Of a stretch of DNA of 64,000 nucleotides, positions 9,129 through 16,073 are shown one piece after another (the first letter of the stretch is position 1; each line of letters begins with the position of its first letter). The notes beneath the pieces were generated by a model. The model was given only the letters and a program-made list of their open reading frames with translations. It did not search any database and was not told the origin of the DNA. The position numbers and the translations under genes were made by a program. The stretch is from Muribaculum sp. (GTDB lineage: Bacteria; Bacillota; Clostridia; Lachnospirales; Lachnospiraceae): contig JAMPHH010000009.1 in assembly GCA_023663505.1 (NCBI GenBank), forward strand, positions 20,276 to 84,275, given 5' to 3'.

Positions 9129-9386
9129 GGGGGGCGGCGGGAGATGACTGGGAGTGTTTTGCGGACTGGCTGCGGTTGGGGGTTTTCTAATAGTGCGGGG
9201 GTGGATATCGCAATTTGCGGGTCGGCTTTAAGGTGCATCCATGCACCGTAAAGCCTGAAATGCGCATCCGTGCGCATTTCACCCTAGGATTTGGGCGCAC
9301 TATAAGAAAACGCTCCAACCTCCGCCGAAGTCCGCAAAACACTCCCAGTCATCTCCCGCCTTGATAGCTGTGCAAAGCAAATATGC
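9129..9386 (-). repeat. Structured palindromic repeat, family 1, copy 2
   Basis: The reverse-orientation partner of 1075-1356. Its two hairpins are at 9224-9255 and 9257-9280. Read on the minus strand, the larger stem has GGTGCA/TGCACC where copy 1 has GGCGCA/TGCGCC, a C:G to T:A change that keeps the pair. The element fills most of the 422-bp gap between the LRR gene and the pyrophosphorylase gene. Downstream of it, GTGACG (9451-9456) and TATGCT (9474-9479), 17 bases apart, could be the promoter of the next gene. Confidence 0.85.
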
Positions 9387-9509
9387 TCAACTATCGAATC
9401 GTTCTATGGCTGAATTGTTACAAATTTTTGGGAAAAATTGTAAATAATTCGTGACGAATGGAGATAGTTGTGCTATGCTTGAAAAAATATCTATGAAGTG
9501 AGGATTGGT

Positions 9510-10742
9510 ATGAGTATGACATTGGAACAGGCGCGGGAGAAGCTGGAGCGTTATGGGCAGCAGCACGTGCTGAAATATTATGAGGAATTGTCGGACGGGG
9601 AGAGGGCGGCTTTGCTTGCCCAGATTGAGGCTACGGATATGAGTATTCTCGAGGCTTGTCTGCGCAAGGAGGAGTTGGCGAAGAAAGGGGTGATCACACC
9701 TCTGGCGGCGATGCAGCTTGACGAGATTGCAGTTCATCGCGAGAGCTACACGAGAACGGGAATCGATGCGATCAAGGCGGGCAGGGTCGGAGCGGTGCTG
9801 CTTGCGGGCGGCATGGGGACGAGGCTTGGCTCTGATGACCCGAAGGGTATGTACAATGTGGGTGTTACAAGAGAGCTTTATATTTTTCAATGCCTGATCA
9901 ATAATCTCATGGACGTGGTGAAGCAGACTGACACATGGATTCATCTCTTTGTGATGACCAGTGACAAGAATCATGACGCGACTGTCGGTTTCCTCAAGGA
10001 AAAGGATTACTTCGGCTATCGGGCGGAGTACATTCACTTTTTTAAGCAGGAGATGGCGGCTGCCACGGATTATCAGGGGAAGATCTATCTGGAGGAAAAG
10101 GGAAGGATTTCCACTTCCCCCAACGGAAACGGCGGGTGGTTTATCTCCCTGCAGAGGAACGGGCTGCTCGATTTGGTGCATGAGAAGGGGATTGAATGGC
10201 TGAATGTCTTTGCAGTGGACAATGTGCTGCAGCGCATTGCCGACCCCTGCTTCGTGGGGGCTGTGATTGAGAAGGACTGCGTGGTGGGAGCCAAGGTAGT
10301 GCGCAAGAACGCTCCCGATGAGAAGGTGGGCGTTATGTGTCTGGAGGACGGCAGACCCTCTATTGTGGAGTATTACGAGCTCACGGAGCAGATGCGGGAG
10401 GCTCGCGATGAAAAGGGAGATTACGCCTATTATTTCGGTGTGATTTTGAATTATCTGTTCAAGGTGGAGGATTTGGAGCAGATGATGGCATCTAATATGC
10501 CGCTGCACATTGTGGAGAAGCAGATTCCCTATCTGGACGAGACGGGAAAGCCCGTGAAGCCGGAGCGTCCCAATGGCTATAAATTCGAGAATCTGGTGTT
10601 GGATATGATTCATCAGTTGGATTCCTGCCTGCCCTTTGAGGTGGAGCGGGAGCGGGAGTTCGCGCCGATTAAGAACGCCACGGGCGTGGATTCCGTGGAG
10701 AGCGCGCGAGAGCTTCTTAAGAAAAACGGTGTCGCGTTGTAG
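9510..10742 (+). CDS. UDPGP-family UDP-sugar pyrophosphorylase
   Basis: A 410-residue protein of the eukaryote-like UDPGP family, which makes UDP-N-acetylglucosamine or UDP-glucose from the sugar-1-phosphate and UTP. The nucleotide-binding signature LLAGGMGTRLGSDDPKGM is at about residues 93-110, followed by an NGNGGWF substrate-loop stretch and the late GYKFENLVLD motif. I chose ATG 9510 (GTGAGGA upstream) over GTG 9498, which lies inside that site. galE follows after 20 bases, so both likely feed UDP-sugar interconversion for surface glycans. Which sugar is used cannot be told by eye. Confidence 0.85.
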   Translation: MSMTLEQAREKLERYGQQHVLKYYEELSDGERAALLAQIEATDMSILEACLRKEELAKKGVITPLAAMQLDEIAVHRESYTRTGIDAIKAGRVGAVLLAGGMGTRLGSDDPKGMYNVGVTRELYIFQCLINNLMDVVKQTDTWIHLFVMTSDKNHDATVGFLKEKDYFGYRAEYIHFFKQEMAAATDYQGKIYLEEKGRISTSPNGNGGWFISLQRNGLLDLVHEKGIEWLNVFAVDNVLQRIADPCFVGAVIEKDCVVGAKVVRKNAPDEKVGVMCLEDGRPSIVEYYELTEQMREARDEKGDYAYYFGVILNYLFKVEDLEQMMASNMPLHIVEKQIPYLDETGKPVKPERPNGYKFENLVLDMIHQLDSCLPFEVEREREFAPIKNATGVDSVESARELLKKNGVAL

Positions 10743-10762
10743 AGCGCGGGAAAGGAGAGCAT

Positions 10763-11779
10763 ATGAAGATTTTGGTGACAGGAGGCGCAGGATTTATCGG
10801 GAGCCACACCGTAGTGGAGCTGCAGGAGGCGGGTTATGACACAGTGGTGTTGGATAATCTGTGCAACGCCAGTGAGAAATCCTTGGAGCGGGTGGAGGCT
10901 ATCACAGGAAAGAAGGTTCCCTTTTACAAGGCGGATATTCTGGACAGGGAAGCACTTGAGGGAATCTTTGCAAAGGAACAGATTGACGCGGTGATTCACT
11001 TCGCGGGGTTGAAGGCGGTGGGAGAGTCCGTGCAGAAGCCTTGGGAGTATTATGAGAACAATATCGCGGGGACATTGACCTTGGTGGACGTGATGCGAAA
11101 GCATGGGGTGAAAAATATTATTTTCTCCTCAAGTGCAACGGTTTACGGCAATCCTGCGTTTATCCCGATTACGGAGGAGTGTCCCAAGGGACAGTGCACC
11201 AATCCTTACGGTTGGACGAAATCCATGCTGGAGCAGATTTTATCGGATATCCAGAAGGCTGACCCTGAGTGGAATGTGATTTTGCTGCGCTATTTTAACC
11301 CGATTGGCGCGCATAAGAGCGGCACTATGGGGGAGAATCCCAACGGCATTCCCAACAATCTGATGCCTTATATCACGCAGGTGGCAGTGGGCAAGCTAAA
11401 GGAGCTGGGGGTATTCGGCAATGATTATGACACGCCGGACGGCACGGGTGTGAGAGATTACATTCATGTGGTGGACTTGGCGAGGGGGCATGTGAAGGCG
11501 TTGCAAAAGATAGAGGAAAAGGCGGGCTTGAAGATCTATAATCTAGGGACAGGCGTGGGTTATAGCGTCTTGGACATCGTGAAGAATTTTGAGGAAGCCA
11601 CGGGAGTTAAGATTCCCTATTCCATTAAGCCCAGACGCGCGGGCGATATCGCAACCTGCTATTCCGACGCGAGCAAGGCGAAGGAGGAGCTTGGCTGGGA
11701 GGCTGAGTACGGCATCAGGGAGATGTGCGAGGACTCTTGGCGGTGGCAGAAGAATAATCCTAACGGGTATGAGGATTGA
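10763..11779 (+). CDS. galE: UDP-glucose 4-epimerase
   Basis: A 338-residue protein of the usual GalE length. It has the NAD-binding GGAGFIGSH motif at residues 7-15, the catalytic Ser in SSSATVYG, the YxxxK pair in NPYGWTKSM and the GTGVRDYIHVVDLA motif. It interconverts UDP-glucose and UDP-galactose in the cytoplasm (and possibly the N-acetylated forms). Start ATG 10763 follows AAAGGAGAG. It is the second gene of a two-gene operon with the pyrophosphorylase and ends before a clear hairpin terminator. Confidence 0.95.
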   Translation: MKILVTGGAGFIGSHTVVELQEAGYDTVVLDNLCNASEKSLERVEAITGKKVPFYKADILDREALEGIFAKEQIDAVIHFAGLKAVGESVQKPWEYYENNIAGTLTLVDVMRKHGVKNIIFSSSATVYGNPAFIPITEECPKGQCTNPYGWTKSMLEQILSDIQKADPEWNVILLRYFNPIGAHKSGTMGENPNGIPNNLMPYITQVAVGKLKELGVFGNDYDTPDGTGVRDYIHVVDLARGHVKALQKIEEKAGLKIYNLGTGVGYSVLDIVKNFEEATGVKIPYSIKPRRAGDIATCYSDASKAKEELGWEAEYGIREMCEDSWRWQKNNPNGYED

Positions 11780-11798
11780 GAGCTGAGCTAAGCGTATA

Positions 11799-11843
11799 AA
11801 AACCGTGGGCATGAGTGTGATAGACATTCATGACCACGGTTTT
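11799..11843 (+). terminator. Hairpin terminator after galE
   Basis: AAAACCGTGG (11799-11808) pairs with CCACGGTTTT (11834-11843), and an inner CATGA/TCATG pairing extends the stem. With A and T runs on both sides it can serve both galE and the converging hemolysin III-type gene. Confidence 0.75.
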
Positions 11844-11856
11844 CAAGTCATAAGCG

Positions 11857-11944
11857 ATTCCCGCGAGCAATGAGTCAAGCCAACGAAGTTGGCTTTGTTA
11901 ACGAAGTTGACTTTGTACCGCGGTTGCTTGCAGTAGGGTTGTGA
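11857..11944 (+). repeat. Structured intergenic repeat, family 2, copy C (diverged)
   Basis: It shares the ATTCC.GCGAGCAATGAG start with the copy at 35599-35716. The outer GCGAGCAA/TTGCTTGC pairing is kept. The inner hairpin is GCCAAC-GAA-GTTGGC where copy B has GTCAAC-GAA-GTTGAC, a paired substitution that preserves the stem. An extra AACGAAGTTGACTTTGT unit is inserted. It abuts the stop of the minus-strand gene at 11945. Confidence 0.7.
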
Positions 11945-12595
11945 CTATGCCACGTAAAGGTACATGAAGATAAAGTGGCACAGGCTGCCGCCCATGACGA
12001 AAAGGTGGAATACCTCATGGGAGCCGAAGCTCTTGTGTGCGGCGTTAAAAAGCGGGAGCTTTAAGGCGTAGATCACACCGCCGATGGTGTAGATGATACC
12101 GCCCGCGAGAAGCCACAGGAATGCCGCAGTGGGCAAGGTGCTCCACAGTTGTCCGAACACGAGCACGCACACCCAGCCCATAGCGATATAAATCATCGAG
12201 GAAAACCACTTAGGGCATGTGACCCAGAATGCCTTGATCGTCATACCCACGAGGGCGATGCCCCACACGAGAGCCAACAGCTGATAGCCAAGCTGACCGC
12301 CCAAGACGATAAGACATACGGGCGTGTAGGAGCCTGCAATCAGGACAAAAATCATCATATGGTCTATTTTCTTGAAAATCTGTAAAGCCTTGCCCGACAG
12401 GTTGACACTGTGATACGTGGCACTCGCCCCGTAGAGCAGTATCATGCTGCTGATAAAGATTGTCATGGCGGCAAAGCTCGCTCCCCCCGAGGAAAGCCCT
12501 GCCTTGACCAAAAGCGGCACGGCTGCGAAAATCGCCAGAATCATAGCGATAAAATGTGTGATGGCACTGCCCGGTTCTCTGATTGTAATATTCAT
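11945..12595 (-). CDS. Hemolysin III / YqfA-type (PAQR-like) membrane protein
   Basis: A 216-residue protein with seven hydrophobic helices. It has the family features: an N-terminal REPGSAITHFIA, a SATYHS motif, an HMMIFVLIAGSYTP motif and a C-terminal SHEVFHLFVMGGSLCHF, whose histidines and acidic residue form a likely metal site as in PAQR proteins. I set the start at ATG 12595 with GAGGA upstream. The substrate and role of this family in bacteria are poorly known; it is often annotated as hemolysin III. A family 3 repeat lies just upstream of its start. Confidence 0.88.
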   Translation of the reverse strand: MNITIREPGSAITHFIAMILAIFAAVPLLVKAGLSSGGASFAAMTIFISSMILLYGASATYHSVNLSGKALQIFKKIDHMMIFVLIAGSYTPVCLIVLGGQLGYQLLALVWGIALVGMTIKAFWVTCPKWFSSMIYIAMGWVCVLVFGQLWSTLPTAAFLWLLAGGIIYTIGGVIYALKLPLFNAAHKSFGSHEVFHLFVMGGSLCHFIFMYLYVA

Positions 12596-12605
12596 AATTA
12601 TCCTC

Positions 12606-12689
12606 ATTTCTGCGCTGCCCAAGTTTCAACTGTGCATAAACAATTTGTGTCAAGTCATTTTTGACTTTGCAGCGCACTGACACAAATTG
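12606..12689 (-). repeat. Structured repeat, family 3, copy X (5' leader of the hemolysin III-type gene)
   Basis: CAATTTGTGTCA (12641-12652) pairs perfectly with TGACACAAATTG (12678-12689), and an inner AAGTCA/TGACTT hairpin sits inside. The TTTCTGCGC block at the gene-proximal end and the following TTCAACT.TG segment recur at 36749-36841, again directly upstream of a minus-strand gene. That makes a conserved leader-type element plausible. Confidence 0.7.
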
Positions 12690-12691
12690 CT

Positions 12692-12726
12692 GATTGAAAA
12701 ATAAGCTACCAAGCTTATTTTTTCAA
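12692..12726 (-). terminator. Terminator of the 87-residue protein gene (minus strand)
   Basis: TTGAAAAATAAGCT pairs with AGCTTATTTTTTCAA around a short ACCA loop. On the minus strand a T-rich run closes the stem. It lies between the stop at 12904 and the family 3 repeat. Confidence 0.6.
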
Positions 12727-12903
12727 CCTGCCTTCCTCTACTACTGTCAGGACGTCGGCTCGTTGCGTGTCTTGTCCCGTGTGACTATATTATATGGAAA
12801 ATGACACAATATATTAATCAAAAACGTCACAAGTAGTTTTTAAAACTATGTTTGATAATTTGAATATTACACTATATGTTAGATATTGTCAATAGAAAAA
12901 ATG

Positions 12904-13167
12904 CTAATCTTCCTCAATCACCTGAAATTCCAAATAGTCAAAATTGACAGTTTCCATGAAGCTGTCTTGATAAAAGCGTGTTTTGGCATGGCGTTTGAAC
13001 TCCGCGATATTTTTGTCCAACCAGATGGGGTGCCCCAAATCAAACTGGCGGCAGACCTCCTCCAATGCCCGGAAGACCTTGTGAGTGCGGGTATCCTGCT
13101 CAGTGTCTTCTATGACCGTATCACATAGCATTCGGTTATCCCGAAATTCCTTTGCCCAAATGCGCAT
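12904..13167 (-). CDS. Small conserved protein, unknown function
   Basis: An 87-residue soluble protein beginning MRIWAKEFRDNRM. The start at 13167 has a textbook AAGGAGG site 7 bases away; an upstream in-frame ATG at 13221 has none. The sequence is charged with no membrane segment, and ends FDYLEFQVIEED. I do not recognise a named family. It appears monocistronic and is followed by a hairpin terminator. Real coding is supported by the ribosome binding site and the terminator. Confidence 0.75.
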   Translation of the reverse strand: MRIWAKEFRDNRMLCDTVIEDTEQDTRTHKVFRALEEVCRQFDLGHPIWLDKNIAEFKRHAKTRFYQDSFMETVNFDYLEFQVIEED

Positions 13168-13401
13168 CTCGAACCTCCTTATAAGTTGCCAACCCCGCTG
13201 CAGGATTGTGTCTGCATGCATATTCTTTTGCCTGCGTTCTCCATTATTTTATCGTGAATGGAATAGAATGGCAATGGGTTTAACTGAAAAAGCTTCACGC
13301 CGATAAATCTTTATATAATTTTGTGATATTGGTTCAGCCATCATATTCATAAAATCTTGTAAATAAGAATTGGAAAATTTTATTTTTATTAAAAATATTG
13401 A

Positions 13402-13430
13402 TTGCTTTTGTGGAGCTTTAGGGGTATAAT
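13402..13430 (+). promoter_or_regulatory. Promoter of the first Rpn nuclease gene
   Basis: TTGCTT (13402-13407) and a perfect TATAAT (13425-13430) are spaced by 17 bases, 85 bases before the start codon. The rest of the 348-bp gap 13168-13515 is AT-rich with no gene or repeat that I can see. Confidence 0.75.
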
Positions 13431-13515
13431 GATTTTGAGGTCATATACCTTATGGGAATGGCTTTTAGATTTACCAACGGTACAAAAGAAGTCCTGAACC
13501 ATAGGAGGCTGGCTG

Positions 13516-14625
13516 ATGGATACACTATCCATGGATACGGAAATAAAGAATGCAGTGAGTGCGGCGGCTGATGAAGCCCAATATGATGATAAGGCAAAAC
13601 GCTTGTTGGGAAACAAGATTATTCTGGCGCATATTTTGGTAAAAACCGTTGATGAGTTTAGGGGAATGAGCCCTCAAGACGTGGTATCTTATATTGAGGG
13701 TGAGCCATTCATCAGCGTGGTTCCGATAGAACAGGGTCTTACCAACATAGAAAAGAGATCCTCCGACGAGGCAAAAGAAAGCGGGCAGCGGATCGTCGGA
13801 ATGAACACGGAGAATGCGGAGATTAACGAAGGGCTTATCCGCTTTGACATTATCTTCTATGTGCGCATGCCAGCCGTGGGTGTCACGCCAGCCGTAGGTG
13901 TCATGCCAGCCGCAGGTGGCATCAGGGACGGTATTTCGCAGGTAATCGTCAATGTGGAGGCGCAGAAGGACGAACCGACAGGCTACAATATCCTGAACAG
14001 GGCAGTTTTCTATGTGAGCCGTCTTGTTTCCTCGCAGAAGGAAAGGGATTTTGTCAAGACAAATTATGATGACATAAAGCGGGTTTTCTCGATTTGGGTG
14101 TGTATGAACATGGACGAGAACAGCATGGATTATGTGCATCTGACGGACGATAAGCTTATAGGTTCTTATCCTTGGAAAGGCGGGCTTGACCTGCTGAACA
14201 TTGTATTGATAGGTATAGCAGACGAGCTTCCAGCTCATTCTAATGAGTATGAGCATGATGATAAGTATGAGCTGCATCGTCTGCTGAGCACACTTTTGTC
14301 AATGGAACTGTCAGTCGATGAAAAATTAGGGATTATGGAAAAAGAATACAGTATTGCGGTAGACGATAGAATAAGAAAGGACGTGAAGACTATGTGTAAT
14401 TTGTCACAAGGAATCAAGGAAAAGGGCAGAGCAGAGGGCAGGGCAGAAGGCAGAGCAGAAGGCAGAGCAGAGGGCAGGGCAGAGGGCAGGGCTCAAACTG
14501 AAATAGAATTTATTCTAAATATGCATGAGAACAATTTTTCACCTGAACAGATAGCTATTGCGACAAAGAAGAGCGTGGAACAGGTCAATGCCGTCATTCA
14601 GGAAAGAGCACCCGTATTAGTATAA
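13516..14625 (+). CDS. Rpn-type PD-(D/E)XK nuclease / putative transposase
   Basis: A 369-residue protein with GGAGG before ATG 13516. The nuclease core is visible as RFDIIFYVR (about 113-121), then a VIVNVEAQKD strand (about 142-151) with the E-x-Q typical of clostridial Rpn proteins. Between the two is an insertion of three 18-bp repeats encoding PAVGV-like units. Near the C-terminus six 12-bp units (14425-14496) encode RAEG repeats, a known habit of this family. The last 40 residues look like a small helical domain. Rpn proteins are DNA endonucleases that stimulate RecA-independent recombination. It sits just upstream of the serine recombinase gene but ends in its own terminator. Confidence 0.8.
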   Translation: MDTLSMDTEIKNAVSAAADEAQYDDKAKRLLGNKIILAHILVKTVDEFRGMSPQDVVSYIEGEPFISVVPIEQGLTNIEKRSSDEAKESGQRIVGMNTENAEINEGLIRFDIIFYVRMPAVGVTPAVGVMPAAGGIRDGISQVIVNVEAQKDEPTGYNILNRAVFYVSRLVSSQKERDFVKTNYDDIKRVFSIWVCMNMDENSMDYVHLTDDKLIGSYPWKGGLDLLNIVLIGIADELPAHSNEYEHDDKYELHRLLSTLLSMELSVDEKLGIMEKEYSIAVDDRIRKDVKTMCNLSQGIKEKGRAEGRAEGRAEGRAEGRAEGRAQTEIEFILNMHENNFSPEQIAIATKKSVEQVNAVIQERAPVLV

Positions 14626-14650
14626 TGAAGATACAATTTAACAGCAGACA

Positions 14651-14698
14651 AAAAGCAGTGAAGACGATTTTGCGAAAAAACGTTTCACTGCTTTTTTG
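14651..14698 (+). terminator. Rho-independent terminator after the first Rpn gene
   Basis: AAAAGCAGTGAA (14651-14662) pairs with TTTCACTGCTTTT across a 20-base loop, ending in a run of six T. It separates the Rpn transcript from the recombinase gene. Confidence 0.85.
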
Positions 14699-14762
14699 TT
14701 TTAGGAAAAGGCAACAGCTATTATACCCTTATAATCATAAGCATAAATGCGGAGGGCAAGTT

Positions 14763-15380
14763 ATGAATCAGGTATACGGGTATGTGAGGGTGAGCTCAAA
14801 GGAGCAGAACGAAGACCGCCAGATGGTGTCGATGAAGGAAATGGCTGTACCTAGGGAAAATATCTACATGGACAAGCAGTCGGGCAAGGATTTTGAACGT
14901 CCGCAATATAAGGAGCTGGTAGAGTTATTGAGGAAGGACGACCTGCTTTATATCAAAAGCATCGACCGTCTTGGCAGGAACTATGAGGAAATCATCGAGC
15001 AGTGGCGGCTCATTTCCAAGGTGAAGGGGGCGGATATCGTGGTCATGGACATGCCGCTGCTTGACACGAGGAAAGGCAAGGATTTGATGGGGACATTCCT
15101 GTCGGATATCGTGCTGCAGGTGCTGTCCTTTGTGGCGGAGAACGAGCGGGAAAATATCAGACAGAGACAGGCGGAGGGCATTGCCGCCGCCAAGAACAAC
15201 GGGGTACAATTCGGGCGTCCTCCCAAGCAGCTTCCGAAGAACTTTCAAGAGGTCTACGAGAGATGGAAGAAGGGGGAGCTTACAAATGAGAAGGCGGCGA
15301 AGGAATGCCAGATGGCTGTCTCCAGCTTCCGATACAGGGCAAAAAAATACCAAAAATCCGCTGCTTCAGCGGATAAATAA
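14763..15380 (+). CDS. Serine recombinase, DNA invertase (Hin/Pin) type
   Basis: A 205-residue protein, close to the length of Hin and Gin. The start at ATG 14763 follows GGAGGG; an in-frame ATG at 14625 overlaps the Rpn stop and its terminator. The catalytic domain starts YGYVRVSSKEQNEDRQ with the nucleophile Ser at residue 11, followed by SIDRLGRNYEEI and an ENERENIRQRQAEGI helix. The C-terminal QFGRPPKQLP and following residues form the small helix-turn-helix seen in invertases. The stop codon ends 2 bases before the first of two 26-bp palindromic sites. That neighbourhood, more than the protein alone, points to an invertase and not a resolvase or transposase. Confidence 0.9.
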   Translation: MNQVYGYVRVSSKEQNEDRQMVSMKEMAVPRENIYMDKQSGKDFERPQYKELVELLRKDDLLYIKSIDRLGRNYEEIIEQWRLISKVKGADIVVMDMPLLDTRKGKDLMGTFLSDIVLQVLSFVAENERENIRQRQAEGIAAAKNNGVQFGRPPKQLPKNFQEVYERWKKGELTNEKAAKECQMAVSSFRYRAKKYQKSAASADK

Positions 15381-15382
15381 AA

Positions 15383-15408
15383 CGGCAAAAAAGTGTACTT
15401 TTTTGCCG
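15383..15408. other. Probable invertase crossover site, left
   Basis: A 26-bp perfect palindrome made of two CGGCAAAAAAGT half-sites facing each other around a GT dinucleotide (15395-15396). The 12+2+12 layout is that of hix-type crossover sites, where the serine enzyme cuts with a 2-base overhang. It starts 2 bases after the recombinase stop codon. Confidence 0.75.
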
Positions 15409-15556
15409 AAAAATATCGAAATACAGTTAGTAGTATAATACATATTTCTGATGATGTCAATTAAAATCACATTTCCGAGCCTTTTTGCCCCTCTTTTTGC
15501 CTGTTTCTTATGATTTTTTTCAAGGGAAATGCCGCATAAAAGCATATGCCGCCCAT
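15409..15556. promoter_or_regulatory. Putative invertible segment (148 bp) carrying a promoter
   Basis: The DNA between the two crossover sites has no credible gene. It carries one strong promoter on the minus strand (15432-15460), close to the left site, and long pyrimidine runs (15481-15520). Inversion about the two cores would map any position x to 30965 minus x, which puts the promoter at about 15505-15533 facing right, with a start site near 15540. A weaker rightward candidate (TTGCCC at 15485-15490, 18 bases, TATGAT at 15509-15514) also exists and could give basal expression in the present orientation. Confidence 0.65.
15432..15460 (-). promoter_or_regulatory. Near-consensus promoter inside the invertible segment, facing left
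   Basis: On the minus strand TTGACA (15455-15460) is followed after exactly 17 bases by TATACT (15432-15437), a 6/6 and 5/6 match. Transcription would start near 15425 and run across the left crossover site into the antisense strand of the recombinase gene. No minus-strand gene is there to receive it, which is what an inverted, OFF-state switch would look like. Confidence 0.75.
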
Positions 15557-15582
15557 CGGCAAAAAAGTACACTTTATTGCCA
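15557..15582. other. Probable invertase crossover site, right
   Basis: The left half-site CGGCAAAAAAGT is identical to that of the left site; the right half differs at two positions. The core dinucleotide is AC (15569-15570), the reverse complement of GT in the left site. Because the half-sites are nearly symmetric, the core sets the direction, so the two sites are inverted relative to each other and recombination between them would invert the 148-bp spacer. Confidence 0.75.
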
Positions 15583-15613
15583 AAAAAATAAAAAAACGAG
15601 GAGAAAAAGGCAA

Positions 15614-15973
15614 ATGAAACTGGAGAGAGACACGGAACTGACAATGCTGGAAACGGTGGTACTGCCTAAGATTCAACAGGCAAAGGAATGTTTGAGGGCA
15701 GGCAAGACAGAGGAAATGTGGAAGATTATCAGCCATGATTTGATAGGGCTGTTTCAACCGTACAGGGACTCTGAGATGAAAAAGTATAACGATGAGCCTG
15801 ACAATCTTAAGGAGTCACCCAATGTAGAGCGTATGCTGAATAATGCGGAAGCGTACCAGAAAGCAATCGACTTGCTGTGGGACGGAAAAGAAAACGCGCC
15901 GCGCTCTGTGGACGAGGAGACGCTGTCCGCGGTGGAAAACATTGTCGAGGGAATAATCGGCAAAAGAAGGTAA
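15614..15973 (+). CDS. Small acidic protein, first gene behind the invertible promoter
   Basis: A 119-residue soluble protein, largely helical and charged, from MKLERDTELTML to IIGKRR. The start at ATG 15614 follows a GAGGAGAAAAAGG site; the frame stays open upstream across the right crossover site, but no ribosome binding site is there. No family recognised. It is the first gene right of the switch, 32 bases after the right crossover site. A perfect 8-bp hairpin (16003-16025) without a T run lies between it and the first LRR gene, which could tune read-through. Its role in the operon is unknown. Confidence 0.75.
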   Translation: MKLERDTELTMLETVVLPKIQQAKECLRAGKTEEMWKIISHDLIGLFQPYRDSEMKKYNDEPDNLKESPNVERMLNNAEAYQKAIDLLWDGKENAPRSVDEETLSAVENIVEGIIGKRR

Positions 15974-16002
15974 GAGAGTCTGCCGAGATATCAAAAGCAT
16001 AG

Positions 16003-16025
16003 TGCCGCGGATAACCTCCGCGGCA
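16003..16025 (+). other. Intercistronic hairpin
   Basis: TGCCGCGG and CCGCGGCA pair perfectly around a 7-base loop. There is no T tract, so it is more likely an mRNA stability or attenuation element than a full terminator. Confidence 0.5.
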
Positions 16026-16073
16026 TAGATGCGGGATTAGGCATGATGAGGCAACAGGGAGGAGAGAGTTAAG

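Noticed and set aside
9387..10613. Long minus-strand ORF of 408 residues
   Set aside because: His/Leu-rich composition and complete overlap with the clearly homologous pyrophosphorylase gene show that it is a shadow frame.
15383..15582. The two palindromes as ordinary bidirectional terminators
   Set aside because: The stems are A/T-rich with a 2-base centre, and the right site is imperfect exactly as a half-site would be. Identical half-sites, the opposed cores, the enclosed promoter and the adjoining invertase fit crossover sites better. A double role remains possible.
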